A stretch of DNA of 64,000 nucleotides from Phycicoccus sp. M110.8 (lineage in GTDB: Bacteria > Actinomycetota > Actinomycetes > Actinomycetales > Dermatophilaceae), in assembly GCF_032464895.1 (NCBI RefSeq), contig NZ_JAWDIC010000001.1, positions 496,001 through 560,000 of the forward strand. Reading direction: 5' to 3'. How positions within the stretch are numbered: the stretch's first letter is position 1; every line of letters begins with the position of its first letter. Shown piece after piece: positions 56,490 to 64,000 of the stretch. The position numbers and the translations under genes are program-made. A model generated the notes under the pieces. That model saw nothing but the letters and a program-made list of their open reading frames with translations, had not been told where the DNA came from and ran no database searches.

Positions 56490-56977
56490 GCGGGGTCGCC
56501 GTCCGGGGCGGGCTGGCCGGCACCGGGGCCACTCGCTCCCCCGTCGCCGCCCATGATCCGCTCGTGCCACAGCTGCACACCGGTGAGGACGAGCTGGATC
56601 GCGATGTTGACCAGCGCGGGGACGTCGCTGTTCTGGTCGACGATGTGCTCGCTGGTCACGACGAGGGTGTCGTTGGCGAGGCCGCACTTGACGCTGTTCA
56701 TCTGCAGGGTGATCTCGTTGCAGGTGGCCAGCCGGGTCAGCGGGTCCGACGGGACGGCGTCGCTGATCGCCCACTGCCCGAACACGCGCATGATCTGGAA
56801 GTCGCCCTCGGTGCAGCGCACGAACAGCTGCTGCTCCTGCACGGTGAAGGCGACGTCGCCGTCGCCGTCGACGTTCGGTGCGACCCCCAGGTCGATGAGG
56901 GCGTCCAGCACCCGGCCGCGGAGCGGGTGCTCACCGGGCGGCGGGGGGAAGTTGGGCAGGGCGGTCGGGTCGCTCAT
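56486..56977 (-). CDS. YbjN domain protein
   Basis: A 163-residue acidic protein with a YbjN core (about 20-145): the segments LFVRCTEGDFQIMRVFGQWAI and TCNEITLQMNSVKCGLANDTLVV are typical. YbjN proteins affect stress and motility in enterobacteria and have a chaperone-like fold; the role in actinobacteria is unknown. The ATG at 56977 lies 7 nt after TACGGT (complement of 56985-56990), consistent with a leaderless mRNA, in a 35-bp gap divergent from glgX. A Gly/Pro-rich tail ends the protein. Confidence 0.85.
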   Translation of the reverse strand: MSDPTALPNFPPPPGEHPLRGRVLDALIDLGVAPNVDGDGDVAFTVQEQQLFVRCTEGDFQIMRVFGQWAISDAVPSDPLTRLATCNEITLQMNSVKCGLANDTLVVTSEHIVDQNSDVPALVNIAIQLVLTGVQLWHERIMGGDGGASGPGAGQPAPDGDPA

Positions 56978-57012
56978 GGGGTCAACCGTAACCAGTGCCT
57001 AGGCTGAGGGCC

Positions 57013-59181
57013 ATGGCGCCTGCCACGCTCACGCGTGACCTTCCTCCCACCCTCGGGATGACCCTCCTCGACGGTGGCGCGGACTTCGCCGTCTACGCCG
57101 GTCACGCCGAGTCCGTGGAGGTCTGCCTGTTCGACGAGGGCGACACCGACGGCAGCACCGAGCGCCGGATCCCCCTGACCCAGCGCACCCACGGCATCTG
57201 GTTCGGCTTCCTGCCGGGCGTGGGGCCGGGGCAGCGCTACGCCCTGCGCGCCGACGGCCCGTGGCGGCCCGCCGAGGGGCTGCGGTACAACCCGGCCAAG
57301 CTCCTGCTCGACCCGTACGCCCGCGCCATCGAGGGCGACGCGACGTGGGACCCCAGGGTCTTCGGCCACCAGGTCGACGGCCACCTGCGCGGCGACGACG
57401 TCCTCCGGTCCCGCCTCGACAGCGCGGGCGCGGTGCCGCGGTGCGTCGTGGTCGAGGACCGCTTCGACTGGGGCGACGACCGGCACCCCCACGTCCCGCT
57501 GGCCGACTCCGTCGTCTACGAGGCGCACGTGAAGTCGATGACGCGGCTGCACCCCGACGTCCCCGAGCACCTGCGCGGCACGTATGCCGGACTGTGCCAC
57601 CCGTCCGTCGTCGCCCACCTCAAGGAGGTGGGCGTCACCGCGGTGGAGCTGCTGCCCGTGCAGGCGTTCACCACCGAGCCCGACGTCGCACGACGGGGGC
57701 TGGTCAACCACTGGGGCTACAACACCCTGGGCTTCTTCGCCCCGCACGCCGCGTACGCCTCCACCCCCGACCCGCAGGGCGCCCTGGACGAGTTCAAGGG
57801 CATGGTGCGGCTGCTGCACGCCGAGGGCATCGAGGTGATCCTCGACGTCGTCTACAACCACACCGCCGAGCAGTCCTCCCGCACCGGGGCCTCCCTGTCC
57901 TGGCGCGGCCTGGACAACCGCGCCTACTACCGGCTCGACGAGCGCGGGCAGGACATCGACGTCACCGGCTGCGGCAACACCCTCGACCTGCGGCACGCCA
58001 TGGTCTGCCGGATGGTGCTGGACTCGCTGCGGTACTGGGTGCAGGAGTGCCACGTCGACGGCTTCCGGTTCGACCTCGCGGTCGCGCTCGGTCGCGGGCG
58101 CACCGACGACTACGACCCCGACCACCCGTTCCTCGTGGCGCTGCGCACGGACCCCGTCCTGTCGCGCGTCAAGCTCGTCGCCGAGCCGTGGGACGTCGGG
58201 ATCCACGGCTGGCGCACCGGGCAGTTCCCGCCCCCGTTCTCGGAGTGGAACGACCGCTTCCGCGACACGGTGCGCACGTTCTGGCTGCAGGACCTCGGCG
58301 CCCAGGCCTCCGGGCACGACGCCGGTCACGGCGTGCGCGAGCTGGGAACCCGGCTGGCCGGCTCCCAGGACCTGTTCGGGGCGCGCGACCGCGGACCCGT
58401 CGCCTCCGTCAACTATGTCGCCGCGCACGACGGCTTCACCGTCGCCGACCTGACCCGCTACAACGCCAAGCACAACGGCCCCAACGGCGAGGGAAACCGC
58501 GACGGCAGCGACGGCAACCGCTCGTGGAACCACGGGATCGAGGGGTATGCCGAGGCGGGCGCGACCCCCGCGGAGCTGGCCGCCGTCGAGGTGGTGCGGC
58601 GCCGGTCCATGCGCAACCTGCTCGCCACGACCCTGCTCGCCACCGGCGTGCCGATGCTGGGCGCCGGCGACGAGCTGGGCCGCACGCAGGGCGGGAACAA
58701 CAACCCCTACTGCCAGGACAACGAGATCTCCTGGGTCGACTGGGACCTCCAGCCGTGGCAGCGCGACCTGCTGCGGACGACGGCGTTCCTGAGCCGGCTG
58801 CGGGCCCAGCACCCGGTGCTGCGGCAGCGCACCTTCTTCACCGGCCGCGAGGTCCACGAGGACCGCTCGACCGACCTGGCCTGGTTCGACGTCGACGGCG
58901 TGCCCATGGACAGCAGCCGCTGGGAGGACCCCGGCACCCGGACGCTGTCGATGTACCTCGGCGGGGCGTGGCTGGGACAGCGCTCCCTGCTCGTGGTGCT
59001 GCACGGCGAGGCGTCGGACGGCAAGGTGACCCTGCCGTCGCCACCCGGCCTCACGGCATACGAGCTGCTCTGGGACTCGGCCGACGAGGCGCCCGGGGAG
59101 CCGGGGCCGCCCCTGGCGCCGGGGCCGGTCGAGGTGACCGGGAGCAGCATGCGGGTCTACCGGGCACTGGACGAGACCTAG
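57013..59181 (+). CDS. glgX: glycogen debranching enzyme GlgX
   Basis: A 722-residue GH13 isoamylase-type enzyme that cleaves alpha-1,6 limit branches of phosphorylase-treated glycogen. An N-terminal CBM48-like domain (about 10-110) precedes the barrel: VVYEAHVKSMTRLHP, VILDVVYNHTAE, the nucleophile Asp in DGFRFDLAVALG, the acid/base Glu in LVAEPWD and the third acid in VAAHDGFT. The ATG at 57013 is 7 nt after TAGGCT (57000-57005), so it may be leaderless, although GAGGG lies in between. With glgP and the GH57 enzyme it suggests active glycogen turnover. Confidence 0.94.
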   Translation: MAPATLTRDLPPTLGMTLLDGGADFAVYAGHAESVEVCLFDEGDTDGSTERRIPLTQRTHGIWFGFLPGVGPGQRYALRADGPWRPAEGLRYNPAKLLLDPYARAIEGDATWDPRVFGHQVDGHLRGDDVLRSRLDSAGAVPRCVVVEDRFDWGDDRHPHVPLADSVVYEAHVKSMTRLHPDVPEHLRGTYAGLCHPSVVAHLKEVGVTAVELLPVQAFTTEPDVARRGLVNHWGYNTLGFFAPHAAYASTPDPQGALDEFKGMVRLLHAEGIEVILDVVYNHTAEQSSRTGASLSWRGLDNRAYYRLDERGQDIDVTGCGNTLDLRHAMVCRMVLDSLRYWVQECHVDGFRFDLAVALGRGRTDDYDPDHPFLVALRTDPVLSRVKLVAEPWDVGIHGWRTGQFPPPFSEWNDRFRDTVRTFWLQDLGAQASGHDAGHGVRELGTRLAGSQDLFGARDRGPVASVNYVAAHDGFTVADLTRYNAKHNGPNGEGNRDGSDGNRSWNHGIEGYAEAGATPAELAAVEVVRRRSMRNLLATTLLATGVPMLGAGDELGRTQGGNNNPYCQDNEISWVDWDLQPWQRDLLRTTAFLSRLRAQHPVLRQRTFFTGREVHEDRSTDLAWFDVDGVPMDSSRWEDPGTRTLSMYLGGAWLGQRSLLVVLHGEASDGKVTLPSPPGLTAYELLWDSADEAPGEPGPPLAPGPVEVTGSSMRVYRALDET

Positions 59182-59296
59182 CACCCGGCGCGCCGTCGCC
59201 CGGTCGCGTCGTCGCCCCGGGCGTCACCAGCGACGGGGTCAGCACCGGACGCCCGCGGTGACTCGTGCCCGACGGCGCGGCATGAAAGGGTGCAGC

Positions 59297-60067
59297 GTGA
59301 TCGAGATCCTGACCCCCTCCGAGGTGGCCCGTGCCCGGGAGACCGGCGCGCTCGTGGCCGACATCCTGCAGGACCTGAAGGCCCGCGCCACGGTCGGGAC
59401 GAACCTGCTCGAGATCGACCAGTGGGCACGCGAGCGCATCGACGCCGCCGGGGCGCTGTCCTGCTACGTCGACTACGAGCCGTCGTTCGGGCGGGGCCCG
59501 TTCGGCCACCACATCTGCACCTCGGTCAACGACGCCGTCCTGCACGGGCTGCCGCACGACCGCACCCTCGCCGACGGTGACCTGCTCAGCCTCGACCTGG
59601 CGATCTCGCTCGGCGGCGTCGTCGCCGACTCCGCGATCAGCTTCGTCGTCGGCGACCGGCGTCCGGACGGGGCGCTGGACCTCATTGCCGCGACCGAGCA
59701 GGCGCTGTCGGCCGCCATCGCGGAGGTGCGGCCGTGCGCCAGGGTCGGCGACCTCTCCCACGCCATCGGTGAGGTGCTCACCGGGGCGGGGTACCGCGTC
59801 AACACCCAGTTCGGCGGGCACGGCGTGGGGTCGACCATGCACCAGGACCCGCACGTGGCCAACTCGGGCCGGGCAGGCCGCGGCTACACCCTGCGCCCGG
59901 GCCTGCTGCTGGCGCTGGAGCCGTGGGTCATGGCAGACACCGACCGGCTGGTGACCGACGACGACGGGTGGACCCTGCGCAGCGCCACCGGGTGCCTGAC
60001 CGCGCACAGCGAGCACACTGTGGCCGTCACCGACGACGGCGCCGAGGTCCTGACGCTCCCCCGCTGA
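59297..60067 (+). CDS. map: type I methionine aminopeptidase
   Basis: A 256-residue MetAP removing the initiator Met. IEILTPSEVARARETGALVADIL opens the typical N-terminus; metal ligands come from the LSLDLAIS, GGHGVG and LEPWV segments. The usual second metal-site Asp in the D-x-S-x-x-x-x-V region appears as DSAISFVV. The GTG at 59297 is chosen for family length, with AAAGGGTGCAGC upstream. It lacks the N-terminal SH3 extension found in some actinobacterial paralogues, so a second MetAP probably exists elsewhere. Confidence 0.92.
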   Translation: MIEILTPSEVARARETGALVADILQDLKARATVGTNLLEIDQWARERIDAAGALSCYVDYEPSFGRGPFGHHICTSVNDAVLHGLPHDRTLADGDLLSLDLAISLGGVVADSAISFVVGDRRPDGALDLIAATEQALSAAIAEVRPCARVGDLSHAIGEVLTGAGYRVNTQFGGHGVGSTMHQDPHVANSGRAGRGYTLRPGLLLALEPWVMADTDRLVTDDDGWTLRSATGCLTAHSEHTVAVTDDGAEVLTLPR

Positions 60068-60070
60068 GCG

Positions 60071-60691
60071 TCAGTGGACCGAGGCGAGCAGCACGCCGAC
60101 GCCCACGAACAGGCCGCCGAAGATGCGGTTGAGACGGCGCTGCCCCGACGGCGTGCGGGTCATCCGGCGCAGCCCGCGGGCGGCCACGGCGAAGACGAAC
60201 CACATCACGAGCACGTCGACGACCACCACGGTGGCGGCCAGCACGCCGTACTGCGGCAGCACGGGCCGCGACGGCCGGATGAACTGCGGCGTGAAGGCCA
60301 GGAAGAACACGACGGCCTTGGGGTTGGTGAGGTTGACCAGCACCCCCTGCCGGAACATCTGCCACGCCGTCATCCGCACCACGGGCGCCTCGGCGTCGAC
60401 CGCCTCGGGCCGCGCGAGCAACTGGCGGACGCCGAGGTACACGAGGTAGGCGGCACCGGCATACCGGATCACCTCGAAGAGCATGTGCGACTCGGCGACC
60501 AGCACGCCCACCCCGGCGGCCACGACCGCGATGTGCACGAGCAGCGCCAGCTGCTGGCCGAGGATGCCCCAGATCGACCGGGTCCAGCCCACGCCGATCG
60601 AGTTGGTCATGGTGTTGATCGCGCCGGCTCCGGGGGTCAGCGAGATGAGCACCGCCGCCCCCACGAGGGCGAACCACACCGACCACGACAC
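60071..60691 (-). CDS. LysE family amino-acid/metabolite exporter
   Basis: A 206-residue RhtB/LysE exporter with six TM helices. VSWSVWFALVGAAVLISLTPGAGAINTM is the conserved N-terminal motif with the TPGxxxxxx turn; VLVNLTNPKAVVFFLAFTPQF is the second family signature. Substrate unknown. The GTG at 60691 gives the usual family length and lies 7 nt after TAGGAT (complement of 60699-60704), so the mRNA is probably leaderless. It converges on map with 3 bp between stops. Confidence 0.92.
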   Translation of the reverse strand: MSWSVWFALVGAAVLISLTPGAGAINTMTNSIGVGWTRSIWGILGQQLALLVHIAVVAAGVGVLVAESHMLFEVIRYAGAAYLVYLGVRQLLARPEAVDAEAPVVRMTAWQMFRQGVLVNLTNPKAVVFFLAFTPQFIRPSRPVLPQYGVLAATVVVVDVLVMWFVFAVAARGLRRMTRTPSGQRRLNRIFGGLFVGVGVLLASVH

Positions 60692-60836
60692 GGCCCGGAT
60701 CCTATGTCGGGCCCGAGGGGGCCGACCGGGCGGTCTGACCCGTGGGCAGGCAGTCACCCCGCACCCGGACGAGGCGCCGTCGCCGGACGGGGCAGGAGTG
60801 CTGGACCGGCGACCGACCGGGGACGAGGATCGCGGC

Positions 60837-61439
60837 ATGGGCGAGCCGCCGGAGCTGCTGGTCGCGGACGCCGCGGCCTGGCGCCGGTGGCTGGACGAGC
60901 ACCACGACACGACACCCGGCGGCGTGTGGCTCGTGCTGTGCCGGCCGGGGGCCGCCGCACCGACGCGGCTGGCCTACGCGGAGGCACTCGACGAGGCGCT
61001 CTGCCAGGGCTGGATCGACGGCGGGCTGAGGAAGCGGGACGACGCGACACACCGGGTGCGGTTCACGCCCCGCCGGAGCCGCGGGCCGTGGTCGAGGCGC
61101 AACGTGCAGAACGCCGAGCGGCTGCTCGCCGAGGGCCGGATGCGGCCCGCCGGCCTGGCCGAGGTGGAGCGGGCGAGGGCCGACGGCCGGTGGGAGCGCG
61201 CCTACGGGGGCGACGTGCCCGCCACCGTGCCGGACGACCTGCGTACCGCGCTGCGGGCGTCACCCCGGGCGCAGGCGACCTGGGACGTGCTCACCCCCAC
61301 GAACCGGCACGCGATCGTGTTCCACGTCGGCGAGGCCCGGCGGCCCGGGACCCGGGCCCGCAGGATCCGTCAGTTCGTGGAGATGCTGGCGCGCGGTGAG
61401 ACGCCGATGCCGCAGGGGAAGCGGCCGCGCCGGCCGTGA
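60837..61439 (+). CDS. YdeI/OmpD-associated family protein
   Basis: A 200-residue protein of the bacteriocin-protection YdeI/OmpD-associated family. YAEALDEALCQGWIDGGLRKRDD and RFTPRRSRGPWSRRNVQNAERLL are the conserved central motifs, and VLTPTNRHAIVFHVGEARRPGTRARRI the C-terminal one. Function is poorly defined despite the name. The ATG at 60837 has GGACGAGG upstream. It diverges from lysE and is followed after 111 bp by the LLM gene. Confidence 0.88.
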   Translation: MGEPPELLVADAAAWRRWLDEHHDTTPGGVWLVLCRPGAAAPTRLAYAEALDEALCQGWIDGGLRKRDDATHRVRFTPRRSRGPWSRRNVQNAERLLAEGRMRPAGLAEVERARADGRWERAYGGDVPATVPDDLRTALRASPRAQATWDVLTPTNRHAIVFHVGEARRPGTRARRIRQFVEMLARGETPMPQGKRPRRP

Positions 61440-61550
61440 GGCGGCCTGCTCCCGCAGGAGTACGCGCGATGACGCCTCCGGGCGGACGCGTCGGGGCCCG
61501 TCGAGGGCGACCGTGGGAGGTACCGGCACCCGCGACCCCAGGAGACGACC

Positions 61551-62372
61551 ATGGACACCACCACGACACCGTTCCGGTTCGGCCTCGTCGGCATGCCACG
61601 GTCGGGGCCGGCCTGGACGGAGCTGGCCCGCCGCGTCGAGGACCTGGGGTTCGACAGCCTCCTGGTGCCCGACAACCTGGCCGCCACGAGCGCGGTGGTC
61701 GCCTGCACCGCCGCGGCGTCCGTGACCACGGCGCTCGTCGTCGGGCCCTACGTGCTCGCCGCCCCACTGCGCACCCCCGGCCTCGTCGCCGCCGACGCCG
61801 CCGCCCTCCACGCCCTGTCGGGCGGGCGCGTCGAGCTCGGCCTCGGCGCGGGCCGACCCGACGCCGAGCGGGAGGCTGCGGAGCTGGACCTGCCCTTCGG
61901 CTCCCCCGGGGCGCGGGTGCGCCGCCTCGAGCGCACCATCGAGTGCGTACGCGAGCGCACCCCCGACGTCCGGGTCACCGTGGCTGCTGCCGGGCCCCGG
62001 ATGCTCGCCCTGGCAGGGAGGACCGCGGACGTCGTCGCACTCGGCGCCACGCCGTTCGCGGACGAGGCCGCCCTCGCCGCGATGGCCACGACGGTCCTCC
62101 GGTCAGCGGGCGACCGTGCCCGGGACCTGGTGCTCAACGTCAACCTCGTCGCCGTCGGCGACCGGGTGCCGCCGTGGCTCGAGCAGCGCATGGGCCTGAC
62201 CATGACGGCACTGCGCGAGGCGGGGGCGGCCACGTACCTCAGCGGCGGCACCGACGAGATGGTCGACACGCTCGAGCGCCGGCGCGCGACGACCGGGGTG
62301 TCCTACGTGTGCGCGGGGACCGACCACGCGGACGTGCTGGCCCCCGTCGTGGAGCGTCTGCGCGGTCGCTGA
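61551..62372 (+). CDS. LLM-class F420-dependent oxidoreductase
   Basis: A 273-residue luciferase-fold protein of the F420-dependent (TIGR03621-like) branch. FRFGLVGMPRSGPAWTELARRVEDLGFDSLLVPDN opens the barrel; LSGGRVELGLGAGRPDAEREA (about 89-109) is the conserved cofactor/active-site segment. Substrate unknown. The ATG at 61551 has AGGAGACGACC upstream, a good ribosome-binding site. A 17-bp perfect-stem terminator follows at 62445. Confidence 0.87.
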   Translation: MDTTTTPFRFGLVGMPRSGPAWTELARRVEDLGFDSLLVPDNLAATSAVVACTAAASVTTALVVGPYVLAAPLRTPGLVAADAAALHALSGGRVELGLGAGRPDAEREAAELDLPFGSPGARVRRLERTIECVRERTPDVRVTVAAAGPRMLALAGRTADVVALGATPFADEAALAAMATTVLRSAGDRARDLVLNVNLVAVGDRVPPWLEQRMGLTMTALREAGAATYLSGGTDEMVDTLERRRATTGVSYVCAGTDHADVLAPVVERLRGR

Positions 62373-62444
62373 CCTGCCGGACCCGTCCAGCCGCGTCGGC
62401 CGCGCGTCAGCCGCGCGTCGTGGGTCGCCCGGTCCCCCGGACAG

Positions 62445-62483
62445 CGGTATGCCGCGTGCGCAGGGCGCGCACGCGGCATACCG
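62445..62483. terminator. bidirectional terminator made of two GTATGCCG copies
   Basis: CGGTATGCCGCGTGCGC (62445-62461) and GCGCACGCGGCATACCG (62467-62483) form a perfect 17-bp stem around a 5-nt loop, between the convergent LLM and glgP genes. Each arm contains one copy of the window-wide GTATGCCG motif, in inverted orientation. Confidence 0.85.
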
Positions 62484-62501
62484 ACGGGGTGGGAAGGCGG
62501 G

Positions 62502-64000
62502 TCAGGCGTTGACGACCAGCCCCAGCTCGCTGGTGCTGGCCAGCCCGGCGTGCCTGGGCAGGATCCGCACGGTGTAGCCGAACGACCCGGTCCGCGAGAG
62601 CGCGAAGTCGCCCGCGAACTGGTGCCGGCCGCCCTCGTAGGACTCGACGAAGTCCAGCGACTTCACCTCGACGTCCTTGAGCTCGTCGCTGTCGCGGGCG
62701 GTGCCGTGCACCACCTGGACGTCGACGTCCGCGGGGTCGAGCCCGTCGAGCGAGACGTACGCGCGCACGTGCAGCGTCTCGCCGATCTGCGGGCTGTCGC
62801 CGACGCCGGAGGACTCCACGTGGTCCACGCGGACGTTCGGCCACGCGGCCGTGACCTTGGCCTTGTAGGCCGCGAGCTCGCGGGCGCCGACGAAGGTGTC
62901 GCCGTTGAGCGCCCACCCCGCCCGGGCCGCGGGGCCGTAGAGCTGGGTGGTGTAGTCGCGCACCATCCGGCTCGCGAGGACCTTCGGGCCCAGCGTCTGC
63001 AGGGTGTGCACCATCATCCCGAGCCAGTTCTGCGGCAGCCCGTCGGCGTCACGGTCGTAGAACCGCGGCGCGACGACGGTCTCGATGAGGTCGTAGAGCG
63101 CGGCGGCCTCGATGTCGTCGCGGCGGTGGGCGTCCTCGACACCGTCGGCGGTCGGGATGGCCCAGCCGTTCTCGCCGTCGTACCACTCGTCCCACCAGCC
63201 GTCGAGGATGGAGAGGTTGAGCCCGCCGTTGAGGGCGGCCTTCATGCCCGATGTGCCGCAGGCCTCGAACGGGCGCAGCGGGTTGTTCAGCCACACGTCG
63301 CAGCCCGGGTAGAGGTACTGCGCCATGGCGATGTCGTAGTTGGGCAGGAAGACGATCCGGTGGCGGATCTCCGGGTCGTCGGCGAAGCGCACCATCTGCT
63401 GGATGAGCTGCTTGCCGGTCTCGTCGGCGGGGTGCGACTTGCCGGCGATGACGAGCTGGATCGGGCGCTCCGGGTCGAGCAGGAGGCGCTTGAGCCGCTC
63501 GGGGTCGCGCAGCATGAGGGTGAGCCGCTTGTACGTGGGCACGCGGCGGGCGAAGCCGATGGTCAGCACGTCGGGGTCGAGGATGTCGTCGACCCAGCCG
63601 AGCTCGGCCGGGCTGGCGCCGCGCTTCTTCCACGACGAGCGGGTGCGCCGGCGGGCCTCCTGGACGAGCTGGGCGCGCATCTCGCGCTTGGTCTCCCAGA
63701 TGGCCTGGCGGGGGACGTCGGAGATGCGGTCCCAGGCGTGGTCGCGCTCGATGTCGGTGGTGCCGAGGTGCTTGGCGGCGAGCTCGTAGACGCGGCGGTC
63801 GACCCAAGTGCCGGCGTGGACACCGTTGGTGACGCTCGTGATCGGCACCTCGTCGTCGTCGAAGCCGGGCCACAGGCCGTCGAACATCTCGCGGCTGACG
63901 ACACCGTGCAGCTGGGAGACGCCGTTGGCCCGCTGGCCGAGGCGCAGGCCCATGACGGCCATGTTGAAGATGCCGGCCTGGCCGCCGGGGTAGTCCTCGG
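62502..64000 (-). CDS. glgP: alpha-glucan phosphorylase, C-terminal part
   Basis: The last roughly 499 residues of a glycogen/maltodextrin phosphorylase; the start lies beyond the right edge. The visible part has LHGVVSREMF, SVTNGVHAGTWV, RRVPTYKRLTLML, the glucosyl/phosphate-site region VIAGKSHPAD, and FLPNYDIAMAQYLYPGCDVWLNNPL followed by CGTSGMKAALNGGLNLSILDGWWDEWYD near the PLP site. This matches the actinobacterial long form (DUF3417-containing at the N-terminus). It releases glucose 1-phosphate from glycogen, working with GlgX. The frame is open to the window end. Confidence 0.94.
   Translation of the reverse strand, partial: EDYPGGQAGIFNMAVMGLRLGQRANGVSQLHGVVSREMFDGLWPGFDDDEVPITSVTNGVHAGTWVDRRVYELAAKHLGTTDIERDHAWDRISDVPRQAIWETKREMRAQLVQEARRRTRSSWKKRGASPAELGWVDDILDPDVLTIGFARRVPTYKRLTLMLRDPERLKRLLLDPERPIQLVIAGKSHPADETGKQLIQQMVRFADDPEIRHRIVFLPNYDIAMAQYLYPGCDVWLNNPLRPFEACGTSGMKAALNGGLNLSILDGWWDEWYDGENGWAIPTADGVEDAHRRDDIEAAALYDLIETVVAPRFYDRDADGLPQNWLGMMVHTLQTLGPKVLASRMVRDYTTQLYGPAARAGWALNGDTFVGARELAAYKAKVTAAWPNVRVDHVESSGVGDSPQIGETLHVRAYVSLDGLDPADVDVQVVHGTARDSDELKDVEVKSLDFVESYEGGRHQFAGDFALSRTGSFGYTVRILPRHAGLASTSELGLVVNA

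Overview
The window is 64 kb of very G+C-rich DNA (roughly 70-73% by eye) with actinobacterial gene content: a tmRNA with the actinobacterial tag ANSKRTDFALAA, DUF3039, SIMPL, DUF2207 and YbjN proteins, many GTG starts, and a gene order from ligA to echA that parallels Mycobacterium tuberculosis Rv3014c-Rv3039c as I remember it. Codon use and content suggest a free-living Micrococcales bacterium (Intrasporangiaceae-like); this is inference. I saw no transposase, integrase, prophage, CRISPR array or tRNA gene.

Layout. 0-11 kb: DUF3039, YqgE, a DEAD-box helicase with an arginine/aspartate repeat tail, VanZ, an LLM oxidoreductase, an amino-acid permease with malic enzyme, a methyltransferase diverging from SIMPL-trxA, and a PAP2 phosphatase. 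11-18 kb: tmRNA, a fasciclin protein, a divergent HxlR regulator/oxidoreductase pair, pyruvate carboxylase and CsbD. 18-25 kb: prfB, ftsE, ftsX, a coiled-coil M23 peptidase, smpB and a DUF2207 protein, all read leftward, i.e. translation termination, divisome activation and ribosome rescue. 25-34 kb: a sugar-acid catabolic operon (binding protein, two permeases, galactonate dehydratase, KDPG aldolase, KDG kinase, ManD, gluconokinase) with a divergent FCD-type GntR regulator. 34-45 kb: a secreted hydrolase, DinB protein, ligA, acyl-CoA ligase, EamA exporter, a MetE-like protein, mnmA and iscS. 45-56 kb: a subtilase, etfBA, a methyltransferase, ArfB, a GH57 branching-type enzyme, a two-component system, a hexapeptide acyltransferase, a second methyltransferase, enoyl-CoA hydratase and YbjN. 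This block matches most of the mycobacterial methylglucose-lipopolysaccharide region but has no Rv3032-type glycosyltransferase. 57-64 kb: glgX, map, LysE, a YdeI-like protein, an F420-type LLM protein and the 3' part of glgP.

Three DNA-level patterns cut across the genes. (1) The octamer GTATGCCG is strongly over-represented: I find 38 copies of the 7-mer GTATGCC/GGCATAC, 35 extended to the octamer, on both strands, in all reading frames and between genes. Two copies form the arms of a 17-bp terminator stem. It looks like an uptake-type or other DNA-recognition sequence. (2) About a dozen genes have a TANNNT -10 box only 5-8 nt before the start codon, implying leaderless mRNAs. In one 22-bp divergent gap a single palindrome supplies both -10 boxes. 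(3) Divergent or operon-leading regions carry clear inverted or direct repeats that are good operator candidates.
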